64,000 bases of DNA from Slackia sp. (lineage in GTDB: Bacteria > Actinomycetota > Coriobacteriia > Coriobacteriales > Eggerthellaceae), in contig JAUNBA010000009.1 of NCBI GenBank assembly GCA_030527325.1, forward strand, positions 1 to 64,000. Reading direction: 5' to 3'. The translations under genes were made by a program, and so were the position numbers. The notes beneath the pieces were generated by a model. It did no database searches, was not told where the DNA came from, and saw nothing but the letters and a program-made list of their open reading frames with translations. The first letter of the stretch is position 1, and each line of letters opens with the position of its first letter. This document shows positions 9,701-18,784 of this stretch, piece by piece.

Positions 9701-12652
9701 CTACAGCAGCTCGACGAAGTTCCAATCGCGCTTCGAAGCGCGCAGGACCTCTTCGCCGCCGAAGGCGCACAGCGATCCCGAGCGCGCGATGAGGTCGAGC
9801 GTCTCGGCGTATGCGCGCAGCGCCTCGGGCGTGGCCGAAAGCTTCTGGGCGCGCAGGACCTCGCGATGGTCGAGGCTTTTCCCGCAGAAAAACGCCGCAT
9901 CCTGTCGGCGGGCTATCTGGCGGGGCTTGACCGGCGCGTCATGGGCGGCCGCGGTGCTGACGATATAGCCCTCCATCTCCTCTTCGCTCGGCGAGAACGA
10001 CGAAAGCCACGCTCCCGCGGCGTCGTAGCGCTCGATGGTCGCATCGACGCCCGGATCGCGAAACGAGTAGAAGCGCCCGAAGCCCTCGACCGTGCGGCGG
10101 AACCCGACGCCGTACGCCCCGCCCTTCACGCGCACCTCGTTCCACAGATAATCGAACGAGAGCGCATTGGCGAGCACCGACCATGCGCCGTCGAACGGCG
10201 AGGCGGCGCGCACATCGGCCCCCTTGACCACGTAGCACACGTCGCCCGGGACGATGAAGGCCTCGTTGCGCGCCACGGGATCGGGAATCGCATGGCCCAA
10301 CGAGAACGTGCGGGCGCAAGCGAGCGCGTCGCCTGCGCCCGGCAGGCCGCAATCGCCCGCAAGCTCCCAGAAACGACGCAGGTCGTCAGGCGACCCGGTG
10401 AAGCTCGCCACCGCATTGCCCTTCGCGAAGATACAATCGCACAGGCGGCGCAAACGCGCGCGCAGCTCGTCGAAGCGCTCGTCGAAATGCTCGACAAGGT
10501 CGCACAGGAAGCGATAGAAATCGACGCCCGCCATCTGCTCTTTGAGCACGCCCGTCTTGAAAACGTACGACGAAAGGCGGCTCATGGCGCGCACATGCCC
10601 CTCGCCCACGAACGACTGCTCCATGGCGATGCGACGCTGCACCAGGATGTCGCGGATCTTGCGCGCATCGTCGAAGCGCGTCTCGGACCAGACCTCGCGC
10701 GGGACGGATGCCAGATACGCGAGCTCTTCGGAAAGCGCGCTCGCCGCGACGACCATCTTGAGCGAAACCTTCGAAGGATCGGCGTCATCCGTATAGACAT
10801 CGGAGAAAAAGCGCAGCGATCCGAGATGCGTGCGCATGAGAACATCGAGATCGGCCGCCGACCTGCGCTCGGTATCGAGGCGGGTCAGCAGCATGCCGAG
10901 CAGCGTCACGTACGGCAGATCGCCCCATGCCAGGCCGTCCGCCGTGAAATACAGGTAGAGGTAGTCGATGCGACGCGTGGGAAGTTCGTGATACAGGCAC
11001 GGAAGCGGCGCATCCTCCAGGATGCAATACGCCGGATCGGGCACGGCAGGGCCGATGTCGCTCACGCGAAGCCGCGGCAACGTCGCCTTCTGCTCGGGCG
11101 TATCGACCGCCTCCTGCAAAGCGCGCAGTTCGGCGGCTTCGTCGCGCACCGCCCTTTGCTCCCCCTCGTCCATCAGGCGGAACTTCGCCTCGAGCTCGTC
11201 TTGCTCGTCGCGGCTTTTCCCGTCGTCGCCCGGCACCAAGTCGACGAGCGCCGTATGAACGCTCGCGCACACCAATTCGGAAAGGATCTCTTCGAAGTAG
11301 CGGCCGTCGAGGCCCGCGCGCATGCGCGCCAGCGCGTCCTCATAGCGCAGATAGGTCGTGGCCATATCGTCGGCGTACAGCCAACCGGCCAGCGCATTCA
11401 TGGCCAAAGGCACGCCGTCCGCCATGCCGCGGTCGCGCTCGCGCAGATCGAACGCGAGCTGGGCCAGCGAAGCCTCCAACACATCGCGGGGAATGCCGTC
11501 GCGCACCAAGCGGGCCGCCTCGCGCTCGACCGCTTCCATGAACGCCTGCGCGCAACCAGGACGGGCGTTTTTCAGCTGGAACAACGCGACGGGCTGGGCC
11601 TGCGAATCCATCAGATAGGCGGTGACGTCGCCGCCGAGCCCCTCGTCGAGCAAGGCGCGCTTCATGGGCGACTCGTTGCCGCCCATCAGGGCGTCGAGCA
11701 GAACATCGCACGCGAGCACGCGCTCGAAGTCGCGCGCCGCGCCTACCACATAGCCCAGTCCGACGCAGGCGTTCTCGGGAGCGGTGTCCATCGACACCGT
11801 GACGTCGAGGGCCCGGCGCGGCGCCTGGAAGCCTATTTCATTGGCCGGTCGATCGGTACGCGGCTCGCACGCGGAAAGATAACGCTCGTCCAAAAACGTC
11901 AGCATGCGATCGGCGTCCATATGCCCATACAGCACGATATAGGCATTGTCCAAACGATAATGACGCTCGTGCGCGTCGATGAACTGCTCGTAGGTGAGAC
12001 GAGGAATGGCGCGGGGATGCCCACCCGATTCGAACGCGTAGCATGTATCCGGGAACAACGTCTTGTTCACCGCGTGGTACAACACGCTATCGGGATCGGA
12101 AAGCGCGCCTTTCATCTCATTGAAGACCACGCCGTTGTAGCGCAGGGGGCATGCGACGCCGTCGGCGGAAGCGTCGTCTTCCCCATCGAGCTCGTAGTGC
12201 CACCCCTCCTGCAGGAAAATAGCGCGCTTGGCATAGATAGCCGGATTCAGCACGGCGTCCATATAGACGTCGACCAGGTTCATCAGATCCTGTTCGTTCG
12301 TGCTTGCCACCGGATACATCGTTTTATCGGGAAACGTCAGGGCGTTCAGAAACGTCTGCATCGACGTTTTCAGCAGATCGACGAACGGTTCTTTGACCGG
12401 AAACTTCCGAGAACCGCACAGCACCGAATGCTCCAGGATATGGAACACGCCGGTATCGTCTGCCGGCGGCGTTTTGAACGCGATGGAAAACGCCTTGTTT
12501 TCGTCGTCGTTTTGCAGGAACAACACGCGCGCGCCGCTTTTCACGTGGCGCATCACATGCGCGAATCCGTCTATTTCGGAAAGAGGATCGGACGATTCCA
12601 CGGCAAACCCGTGCACGCGCGATCCGGGTACGAAATCTTGTGATGAGAGCAT
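9701..12652 (-). CDS. M16C family zinc peptidase (insulinase / presequence-protease type)
   Basis: 983-residue cytoplasmic metallopeptidase. The inverted zinc motif HxxEH is HILEH (near residue 66) in the context TGVFHILEHSVLCGS, typical of the M16C branch, which folds as two linked homologous halves enclosing a chamber that degrades peptides. Length agrees with this group (about 970-1000). The ATG at 12652 has AAGGAG 5 bases before. The reading frame is open for 89 more codons upstream, but that part has a different character and no ribosome site. A TATAAT box lies at 12683-12688. It is a single gene, divergent from the trigger-factor-like gene. Natural substrates are unknown. Confidence 0.92.
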   Translation of the reverse strand: MLSSQDFVPGSRVHGFAVESSDPLSEIDGFAHVMRHVKSGARVLFLQNDDENKAFSIAFKTPPADDTGVFHILEHSVLCGSRKFPVKEPFVDLLKTSMQTFLNALTFPDKTMYPVASTNEQDLMNLVDVYMDAVLNPAIYAKRAIFLQEGWHYELDGEDDASADGVACPLRYNGVVFNEMKGALSDPDSVLYHAVNKTLFPDTCYAFESGGHPRAIPRLTYEQFIDAHERHYRLDNAYIVLYGHMDADRMLTFLDERYLSACEPRTDRPANEIGFQAPRRALDVTVSMDTAPENACVGLGYVVGAARDFERVLACDVLLDALMGGNESPMKRALLDEGLGGDVTAYLMDSQAQPVALFQLKNARPGCAQAFMEAVEREAARLVRDGIPRDVLEASLAQLAFDLRERDRGMADGVPLAMNALAGWLYADDMATTYLRYEDALARMRAGLDGRYFEEILSELVCASVHTALVDLVPGDDGKSRDEQDELEAKFRLMDEGEQRAVRDEAAELRALQEAVDTPEQKATLPRLRVSDIGPAVPDPAYCILEDAPLPCLYHELPTRRIDYLYLYFTADGLAWGDLPYVTLLGMLLTRLDTERRSAADLDVLMRTHLGSLRFFSDVYTDDADPSKVSLKMVVAASALSEELAYLASVPREVWSETRFDDARKIRDILVQRRIAMEQSFVGEGHVRAMSRLSSYVFKTGVLKEQMAGVDFYRFLCDLVEHFDERFDELRARLRRLCDCIFAKGNAVASFTGSPDDLRRFWELAGDCGLPGAGDALACARTFSLGHAIPDPVARNEAFIVPGDVCYVVKGADVRAASPFDGAWSVLANALSFDYLWNEVRVKGGAYGVGFRRTVEGFGRFYSFRDPGVDATIERYDAAGAWLSSFSPSEEEMEGYIVSTAAAHDAPVKPRQIARRQDAAFFCGKSLDHREVLRAQKLSATPEALRAYAETLDLIARSGSLCAFGGEEVLRASKRDWNFVELL

Positions 12653-12682
12653 GGGGACTCCTTCGAACAAAGGTACGCTCGG

Positions 12683-12688
12683 ATTATA
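12683..12688 (-). promoter_or_regulatory. -10 box (TATAAT) of the M16 peptidase gene
   Basis: Minus strand ATGGGCTATAATCCGAG, about 31-36 bases upstream of the start codon. No -35 match. Same GGCTATAATNC context as the tRNA-Gly and nfo boxes. Confidence 0.5.
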
Positions 12689-12825
12689 GCCCATGGCGCG
12701 AACGGGTCCCGCCGCATGCATTTCGGATGCGACGGGCGCGCCCTTCGCGCAAGTCCGCTGCGCGCAGACGTACAATAGCCGCATCGAACGCCCGTGAAAC
12801 AGACGGCACGAACCGGAGGAAGACC

Positions 12826-13701
12826 ATGGATATATCCGTTTTCGACGAAGATGCCGCGCCGCTCGAAGCCCGGCTGCACCTCGAGTCGCACGAAACCGAA
12901 GCGCTGGTCGAACGGGCATGCGAGCGCCTCGGATCCGTGTTCGGTTGCGAAGCCTCCGTCGCGCGCGCGCATGCGGCGCGCTTTCTCACCGAACGGGAGC
13001 TGCAGCGGTTCATCGAGGAAAACGTCGCGGCCCGTGCCGCCGACGCGGGCCTGGCGCGCCTCGGCATCGCGTTCGCGGGCACGCCCGACGTGCGTCTCGA
13101 AGGGCCCTTCGCGTCATCGAAGCCCCTCGTCGTGAGCATCATCGTACAGCCGATTCCCCCGATGACGCTCGACGTGCGCACGCCCGTATCGAAAGACGCC
13201 GCGCGCGCGTCGCTGCTGCGTCGCAGGGAAAACGAAAGCCTCGGCACACGGGGCAACACGACACATGCGCCGATCGACAACATCGACCTGGCCGCCGAAG
13301 CCTTGCGCGCCCGCCTCGGCGGCGACATCCCCTCCTCCTTGGTCGAGGAGGCCTTCGCGGAAAAAAAGCGGGAGTTCCTCGGCGAACTCGCCGCAGACGG
13401 TTTGACCTACCGCGAATACCGCATCGCGCACCGCGTCAAACCGGCGGATGTCGACGCCGTATTGCGCGACGAAGCCTTCGACGATCTGGCGTGCTCGATA
13501 GCCGTCGAAACCGCCTTCGCCTCGCTGGGGCTGTCCTGCGAAGAAGAAGACGAGCAGGCCGTCCTTCGCGCTTCGGCGCCCGGCCGCGAAAGTTCCCTGC
13601 GTGCCGAATTCGCCGCGACGGGCAAGCTGTGGCTGCTCGCACGGCAGACGCGGCGCGCCGTGACGCTGCGCTGGGTCGCCGAGCATCTTCTGACGACGTA
13701 A
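12826..13701 (+). CDS. Trigger-factor-like protein without the ribosome-binding domain
   Basis: 291-residue cytoplasmic protein. Residues from about 160 on (ALRARLGGDIPSSLVEEAF, then YREYRIAHRVKPADVDAVLRDEA and LACSIAVETAFASLGLS) follow the pattern of the trigger factor C-terminal chaperone domain: an IP-x-x-LVEE helix, an EY helix, then an A-E-x-x-I/L-A helix. The middle contains GTPDVRLEGP, like the start of the trigger factor PPIase region, but the PPIase core is shortened. The ribosome-docking GFRxGxxP signature is not seen. The ATG at 12826 is preceded by GGAGGAAGACC. I infer a stand-alone holdase; homology is remote and the assignment tentative. Divergent from the M16 peptidase. Confidence 0.7.
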   Translation: MDISVFDEDAAPLEARLHLESHETEALVERACERLGSVFGCEASVARAHAARFLTERELQRFIEENVAARAADAGLARLGIAFAGTPDVRLEGPFASSKPLVVSIIVQPIPPMTLDVRTPVSKDAARASLLRRRENESLGTRGNTTHAPIDNIDLAAEALRARLGGDIPSSLVEEAFAEKKREFLGELAADGLTYREYRIAHRVKPADVDAVLRDEAFDDLACSIAVETAFASLGLSCEEEDEQAVLRASAPGRESSLRAEFAATGKLWLLARQTRRAVTLRWVAEHLLTT

Positions 13702-13731
13702 CCCCATGCCAGGCAAAGCCCCGCGCATACG

Positions 13732-13774
13732 ACGACGCCCCGCATACGCTTGCGCGCATGCGGGGCGTCGTTTC
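13732..13774. terminator. Terminator between the trigger-factor-like gene and the DUF47 gene
   Basis: 14-bp perfect arms ACGACGCCCCGCAT (13732-13745) and complement (13758-13771), 12-base loop, TTT on the plus strand. It separates convergent genes. Confidence 0.8.
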
Positions 13775-13801
13775 GGGAGCGCTTTGTGAACGCCTGGAAT
13801 C

Positions 13802-14470
13802 CTAAGCGTACTTCATGACGATCGAGCGCATGATGTCGGACGCACGCTCGCACGTATCGGCCGTATTCTCCATGCGCTGGAACAGCTTGTCCCAAATGAA
13901 CACGTCGACGGCAGCCGAGCGCACATCGCCCGAGCCCGATGCCGCGCCTGCGTTTTTGCGCGCACCCGTATACAGATCGTGCATCACGTCGAAGAACAGC
14001 GTATCGGCCTCTTCTTCCACATCGCCCACTTCGACGATGAGGGGCTTGAGCTTCTTGCCGTTTTTGAAGTTCTTGAACTCGACGGCGGCGGCTTTCAGCG
14101 CCTCGCAGCTTTTCAGCAGCAGATGCGCGAATTCGGCCGCACGCGGATGCATATGCTGCACGTCGAACATATAGAACCGCTGGATGGTGCCCTCCATGTA
14201 GTCGAGGATATCGTCCATGCTCTGCGTCAGCGAGATGATGTCCTCGCGATCGATCGGCGTGATGAAATCGACGCTTACGGCATCGAAGATATCATGGCAT
14301 ACCATATCGGCCGCATGCTCGATATCATGCGCTCGCGCGATATCGTCGCGCAGCGCCTCGGAAGTCGTAAAGTTCTCGATGATGTCGATCAGCAGCTCGG
14401 CCTCCTGGCATGCGAGGTCGGCCTGCTTTTCGAACGCATCGAAGTAGTTGAATTTCTGCTTGAGAGCCAT
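13802..14470 (-). CDS. DUF47 / PhoU-like phosphate transport regulator
   Basis: 222-residue all-helical protein of the DUF47 (PhoU-like, TIGR00153) family. Such proteins pair with Pit phosphate transporters and are thought to gate them. Visible are the heptad-like acidic helices and an E-H-x-x-D signature (AHDIEHAADMVCHDIF near residue 47) with a second half-repeat near residue 150-200 (DVEEEADTLFFDVMHDLY, RMENTADTCERASD), consistent with two three-helix bundles that bind metal. ATG 14470 follows AAAGGGCGACG. It is the second gene of a pit-DUF47 operon, 62 bases downstream of pit. Confidence 0.9.
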   Translation of the reverse strand: MALKQKFNYFDAFEKQADLACQEAELLIDIIENFTTSEALRDDIARAHDIEHAADMVCHDIFDAVSVDFITPIDREDIISLTQSMDDILDYMEGTIQRFYMFDVQHMHPRAAEFAHLLLKSCEALKAAAVEFKNFKNGKKLKPLIVEVGDVEEEADTLFFDVMHDLYTGARKNAGAASGSGDVRSAAVDVFIWDKLFQRMENTADTCERASDIMRSIVMKYA

Positions 14471-14532
14471 CGTCGCCCTTTCTCACCCGGCAAACGGCGC
14501 CCGCGCAGCACGCGCGCACGCGCCGCGCATAC

Positions 14533-15585
14533 TTATACGAACAGAAGGAACAGTTCGGCCATCAAAAAGCCGATCAGGCCGCATCCCGGGAACGTGAGCA
14601 CCCAGGTTTTCACCATGTCGATAGCCACCTGCCATTTCACGGCGCTTTTGCGCTTGGCCGCGCCGACGCCCATGATGGCGGTGGTCTTCACGTGCGTCGT
14701 GGAAACGGGCATGCCCGTGAAGGTGGCGACGATCAGGCACAGCGTGGCCGACATGCTGGCCGCGAAGCCCTGATACACCTCGAGCTTCACCATGTTCATG
14801 GCGACGTTCTTGATGATGCGCTCGCCTCCGATAGCCGTGCCGAGGCCCATGTTGACCGCGCACAGCACCATCAGCCATACAGGGAGCGCCAGCTGGGCGG
14901 GCTGACCGAGCCCCGCAGCAAGCGAAATGCCCAGCATGAAGACGCTCATGAACTTCTGGCCGTCCTGGGCTCCATGCATGAAGGCCACGCCCGCGCCCGC
15001 GGCGATCTGACCCCAATGAAAGACCGCATTGGCCTTCGAACGCTGCACGTTGCGGCAGAGCCGCGCTATGATGCGCGCGCTCAGCCATCCGAGGCCGAAG
15101 CCCAAAAACGTCGACAGAAGAATGCCGTAGATGACCTTCATCCATTCGCCCCAGTTGATGGCGTCGAAGCTGCCGACGGCGGCGATGGCGGCACCTGTCA
15201 ATCCGGCGATCAGCGAATGGCTTTGCGAGGTGGGAATGCCGAAGAACCAGGCGGCAGCGCCCCAGACGATGATGGCGACCATGGCCGCGGCGAGAGCCGC
15301 CAGGGCGGCTTGGTTATCACCGCCGAAATCGACCATCTTGAAAATGGTATTGGCGACGGCGCTGGTGAATATGGACACCACCAGCAGGCCTAAGAAGTTG
15401 CACGTCGCCGCCATGATGATGGCGGGGCGCGGCTTCATCGAACGCGTCGACACGACCGTGGCGATGGCGTTGGGCGCATCGGTGGCTCCGTTGACCACGA
15501 TGACGCCGATGTTAAGCAGCGTGACGGCAAGCATGAGGGGGTCGGACATGACTCCCGCCATGAAGGTTCCGAATTCGACGCTCAC
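14533..15585 (-). CDS. pit: Low-affinity inorganic phosphate transporter (PiT family)
   Basis: 350-residue integral membrane protein that imports phosphate, probably as a metal-phosphate complex with protons. Two PiT signature repeats are present: NGATDAPNAIATVVSTRSM in the first helices and MHGAQDGQKFMSVFML in the second half, with GIPTSQSHSLIAGLTGA and GMPVSTTHVKTTAIMGVG as the paired re-entrant segments. The length fits the short bacterial form. The start is GTG at 15585 with GGAGG 5 bases before. It lies 31 bases after the MBL hydrolase gene on the same strand, so it may be cotranscribed with it. Confidence 0.94.
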   Translation of the reverse strand: MSVEFGTFMAGVMSDPLMLAVTLLNIGVIVVNGATDAPNAIATVVSTRSMKPRPAIIMAATCNFLGLLVVSIFTSAVANTIFKMVDFGGDNQAALAALAAAMVAIIVWGAAAWFFGIPTSQSHSLIAGLTGAAIAAVGSFDAINWGEWMKVIYGILLSTFLGFGLGWLSARIIARLCRNVQRSKANAVFHWGQIAAGAGVAFMHGAQDGQKFMSVFMLGISLAAGLGQPAQLALPVWLMVLCAVNMGLGTAIGGERIIKNVAMNMVKLEVYQGFAASMSATLCLIVATFTGMPVSTTHVKTTAIMGVGAAKRKSAVKWQVAIDMVKTWVLTFPGCGLIGFLMAELFLLFV

Positions 15586-15616
15586 AAGATCCTCCGATCG
15601 ATGAAACGTTTATGCG

Positions 15617-16297
15617 CTAGAACGCTTCGATGACGCGGCGGCGCTCGGCGCCGATCGTCGTCAGGCCCTCATGGCCGGGGTAAACGATAGTCGCATCGGG
15701 AAGGGGCTTGAGCTTGGTGCGCAGGCTTTCGCGCATCTCTCGCGCGCTGCCGCCCTCGAAATCGACGCGGCCCGTGGCGCCGCGGAAGAGGGTATCGCCC
15801 GAGAACAGGATGCCGGGCTTGCCGTCGAAGCCGGGCAGATACAGGCAGATGCCGCCTTTGGTGTGGCCGGGCGTATGCAGCACCTCGAACTTCAGCGATC
15901 CCAGCTTCACCGTATCGCCGTGCTTGACCTTGCGATCGACGTGCACGGCGGATACCCCGTCCCAATCGCCGAAGTAGCCGGGCTGGCCCGATTCGATGAT
16001 CTTCGAATCGGCCGCATGGGCGATGACCTTCGCGCCGGTCGCCTTCTGCAGCGCAGGCAAAGCGACCAGATGGTCGTTGTGGTCGTGCGTGCACACGATA
16101 TACTCGAGCTTCAGCCAGCCGAGCGCCTTCAAGATGGCATCGGCGTCGCCTGCGGGATCGACCACCAACGCAGGAGCTCCCTGCTCGCGGCCGGCCGACA
16201 CGATGAAGCAGTTGTTATCCATCATGCCGATGGCCAGAATAGTGACCGGGACGCACCCGTTCGAATCGGTGACGACGCGTTTACAATCCGCACGCAT
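15617..16297 (-). CDS. MBL-fold metallo-hydrolase (glyoxalase II-like)
   Basis: 226-residue cytoplasmic metallo-beta-lactamase-fold enzyme with the zinc motif THDHNDH (near residue 70), then HTPGHTKGG (near 145), SGDTLFRGATGRVDFEGGS (near 170) and a final YPGHEG. The SGDTLF/GR-D signature is shared by glyoxalase II-like thioesterases. I place the start at ATG 16297, 7 bases after AAAGGA; an upstream TTG at 16303 is too close to that site. It follows spoT by 111 bases. Substrate is unknown; a hydroxyacyl-thiol is a reasonable guess. Confidence 0.88.
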   Translation of the reverse strand: MRADCKRVVTDSNGCVPVTILAIGMMDNNCFIVSAGREQGAPALVVDPAGDADAILKALGWLKLEYIVCTHDHNDHLVALPALQKATGAKVIAHAADSKIIESGQPGYFGDWDGVSAVHVDRKVKHGDTVKLGSLKFEVLHTPGHTKGGICLYLPGFDGKPGILFSGDTLFRGATGRVDFEGGSAREMRESLRTKLKPLPDATIVYPGHEGLTTIGAERRRVIEAF

Positions 16298-16408
16298 CTG
16301 CAATTCCTTTCAATCCCGCGACGCGCGCGCCGCGGAACGCCCCCTCGCAAGCGGCATGCCGCACGGCACGCCGCGCCCCCTTGCCCCGCCGAATACGGAG
16401 CCTTATGT

Positions 16409-18784
16409 CTATTTCCTCCGATGCACCGCATCGCCCGGAAGCATGCGTCGCGCATCGAACACGCCGTCGATGCGGCGCAACGATTCAAGGATGTTCTCGA
16501 TGTTGGAAACCTGCGACACCTGGAACAGATACCTCATTTCCACGATGCCGTCTGAATGGCTTGCCGTATTCGAGGTGAGCACGTTGACGCCCGTATCGGA
16601 TAGCGTGTTGATGATATCACGCAATAAGTTCATGCGGTCCAGCGCTTCGATGAAGACCTCCACCTGATACGAAGTTGTTGTCTCGGCCGTATCCTCCCAG
16701 GCGACGCTGATAAGGCGGCCCGGATCGCGCATCAGGTCTTTGGCGTTAGGGCAATCGGCCCTGTGCACCGATACGCCGCGGCCGCGCGTGACGAACCCTA
16801 TAATCTTGTCGCCCGGCACCGGATTGCAGCAACGCGACAGGCGCACGGGAGCATTGTCGAGTCCCGCCACGATGACCCCGCTCGACGAATGGGCGCGCCG
16901 CGGAAGCGGACGCTTCACCGACGTGATCATAGGCGGCATGACGCCGCTGCTCATCATGGGAATGGCGGGTTTGTCGTCGACGGGTTCGGGCTGCAAGATC
17001 TTCAGCAGACGGTTGGCCACGTGCATCACGGTTTCCTTGCCCGCTCCGATGGCTACAATCATGTCCTCGACGTCTTTGTAGCCCATGTGCTCGGCGACGG
17101 TCTTCTGCGCGCGCACCGACGACGTCGACCCTATGCCCAAGCCGTGCTTCTTCATTTCGCGAGCCAGCTTGTCGCGGCCGAGCGCCAAGTCGTCGCTGCG
17201 GCTGACCTTGGAGAAATAGCTGCGTATCTTGCTGCGCGCCGAAGCCGTCTTGACCATCTTGATCCAGTCGCGCGAAGGCGTGGCGCTTTTCTGCGTGAGG
17301 ATCTCGACGCGATCGCCCATCTGGAGTTCGTAAGACAACGGCACGATGGCGCCGTTCACCTTGGCACCGACGCAATGATTGCCCACTTCGGAATGCACGT
17401 TGTACGCGAAATCGACCGGCGTGGAGCCGCTGCGCAGGCTCATGACCTCGCCCGCCGGCGTGAACACGAAGACCTCGGTGGGGGCGAGATCGACTTTCAG
17501 CTCGCTGAGGAACTCGCGGGAATCCTTGGTCTCCTCCTGCCAGTCGACCATCTGGCGCAGCCAGGCTATCTGGCGGTCGAAGGCGGCGTCGGCCTTGCTG
17601 CCTTTCTCCTTGTAGCGCCAATGGGCCGCGACGCCGTATTCGCTCATGCGATGCATTTCCTCGGTGCGGATCTGCACTTCGAGCGGACGGGCATACGGGC
17701 CGATCACCGTGGTGTGCAGGCTCTGATACATATTGAGCTTCGGCATGGCGATATAATCTTTGAAGCGGCCCGGCATCGGATGCCACAGCGCATGCACCGC
17801 GCCGAGCACCGAATAGCAGTCGCGCACGGTCTTCACGATAACGCGCACGGCGATCAGGTCGTATATCTCGGAAAAGCCCTTGCCGCGCTTGGTCATCTTC
17901 TGATAGATGGAATACAGATGTTTGGGGCGCCCGGCGATATGGCTTTTGACGCCGACTTTATCCAATTCTTCGGAAAGCTTGTCGATCACATCGGCCAGAT
18001 AGCGCTCGCGCTCGGTACGGCTCTCCGCCACCATGCGGCTGATCTGCCCGAACTTGACGGGATCGAGATAGTAAAACGACAGGTCCTCGAGCTCCCATTT
18101 GATCGATCCGATGCCCAAGCGGTGCGCGATGGGGGCGTAGATTTCCATGGTTTCGCGGGCTTTGAAAATACGCCTATCCTCTTTAAGGGCCGAAAGGGTG
18201 CGCATGTTGTGCAGACGGTCGGCCAGCTTGATGACGATGACACGTATGTCCTTGCTCATGGCCACGAACATCTTGCGGATCGTGGCGGCCTGCTCGTCGG
18301 TCAGGCTGCCCACTTCGATGCGCGTGATTTTGGTAACGCCCTGGACCAGCTGGGCTACCTGGGGATTGAACAGGTCGGACACCTGCTCGACCGTCGTGGG
18401 CGTATCCTCGACCGTATCGTGGAGCAGCGCGGCGCACAGCGTGTCGGCGTCCATGCGCAGATCGGCCAAGATCAACGCCACCTCGATGGGATGCGCGATG
18501 AACGGCTCGCCGCTTTTACGCTTCTGGCCGGCATGCACCTCGGCCGCGAAGCGATAAGCCTTCTCGAGCAGCGCGCACTCGTCTTCGCCCAAATAGGCCG
18601 ACGCGAGGCGCTGCAGGCGGGCGAAACGGACTTCGGGCGCTTTGGCTTCGGACGGATTGGCCGAAGGGGCTATGCCTCCGTCGAAGAACTCGTCGATCGG
18701 CTCTCCGACGGCATCGGCCAGCATAGGCTCGGGGCGATCGGCGCACGGCGCGTCATCGCGCGTTTCCAAAGACTGCTCAGGCAT
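16409..18784 (-). CDS. Bifunctional (p)ppGpp synthetase/hydrolase (Rel/SpoT)
   Basis: 791-residue stringent-response enzyme. In order: HD hydrolase domain (HDTVEDT near residue 123, intact), synthetase domain with the RFKDYIAMPK motif characteristic of bifunctional long RSH proteins, TGS domain (TPAGEVMSLRSGSTPVDFAY near 455), conserved Cys/zinc-finger region, and a C-terminal ACT domain (YQVEVFIEALDRMNLLRDI). It makes (p)ppGpp in starvation and destroys it otherwise. ATG 18784 has GGGGAG 5 bases before. Its first 8 bases overlap the end of the recJ-recQ gene (ATGCCTGA), which implies translational coupling. The open frame continues upstream within recJ and is not used. Confidence 0.96.
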   Translation of the reverse strand: MPEQSLETRDDAPCADRPEPMLADAVGEPIDEFFDGGIAPSANPSEAKAPEVRFARLQRLASAYLGEDECALLEKAYRFAAEVHAGQKRKSGEPFIAHPIEVALILADLRMDADTLCAALLHDTVEDTPTTVEQVSDLFNPQVAQLVQGVTKITRIEVGSLTDEQAATIRKMFVAMSKDIRVIVIKLADRLHNMRTLSALKEDRRIFKARETMEIYAPIAHRLGIGSIKWELEDLSFYYLDPVKFGQISRMVAESRTERERYLADVIDKLSEELDKVGVKSHIAGRPKHLYSIYQKMTKRGKGFSEIYDLIAVRVIVKTVRDCYSVLGAVHALWHPMPGRFKDYIAMPKLNMYQSLHTTVIGPYARPLEVQIRTEEMHRMSEYGVAAHWRYKEKGSKADAAFDRQIAWLRQMVDWQEETKDSREFLSELKVDLAPTEVFVFTPAGEVMSLRSGSTPVDFAYNVHSEVGNHCVGAKVNGAIVPLSYELQMGDRVEILTQKSATPSRDWIKMVKTASARSKIRSYFSKVSRSDDLALGRDKLAREMKKHGLGIGSTSSVRAQKTVAEHMGYKDVEDMIVAIGAGKETVMHVANRLLKILQPEPVDDKPAIPMMSSGVMPPMITSVKRPLPRRAHSSSGVIVAGLDNAPVRLSRCCNPVPGDKIIGFVTRGRGVSVHRADCPNAKDLMRDPGRLISVAWEDTAETTTSYQVEVFIEALDRMNLLRDIINTLSDTGVNVLTSNTASHSDGIVEMRYLFQVSQVSNIENILESLRRIDGVFDARRMLPGDAVHRRK

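Noticed and set aside
8098-9900. T-box or long leader before hisS-aspS
   Set aside because: The promoter-like TACAAT box is about 40 bases from the start, leaving no room for a T-box; no specifier loop is visible.
9491-12643. 1050-codon plus-strand open frame over the M16 peptidase gene
   Set aside because: It is an antisense shadow of the peptidase frame. Its protein is rich in Arg, His and Gln with no domain pattern and has no ribosome site, while the minus-strand protein has an intact HILEH motif.
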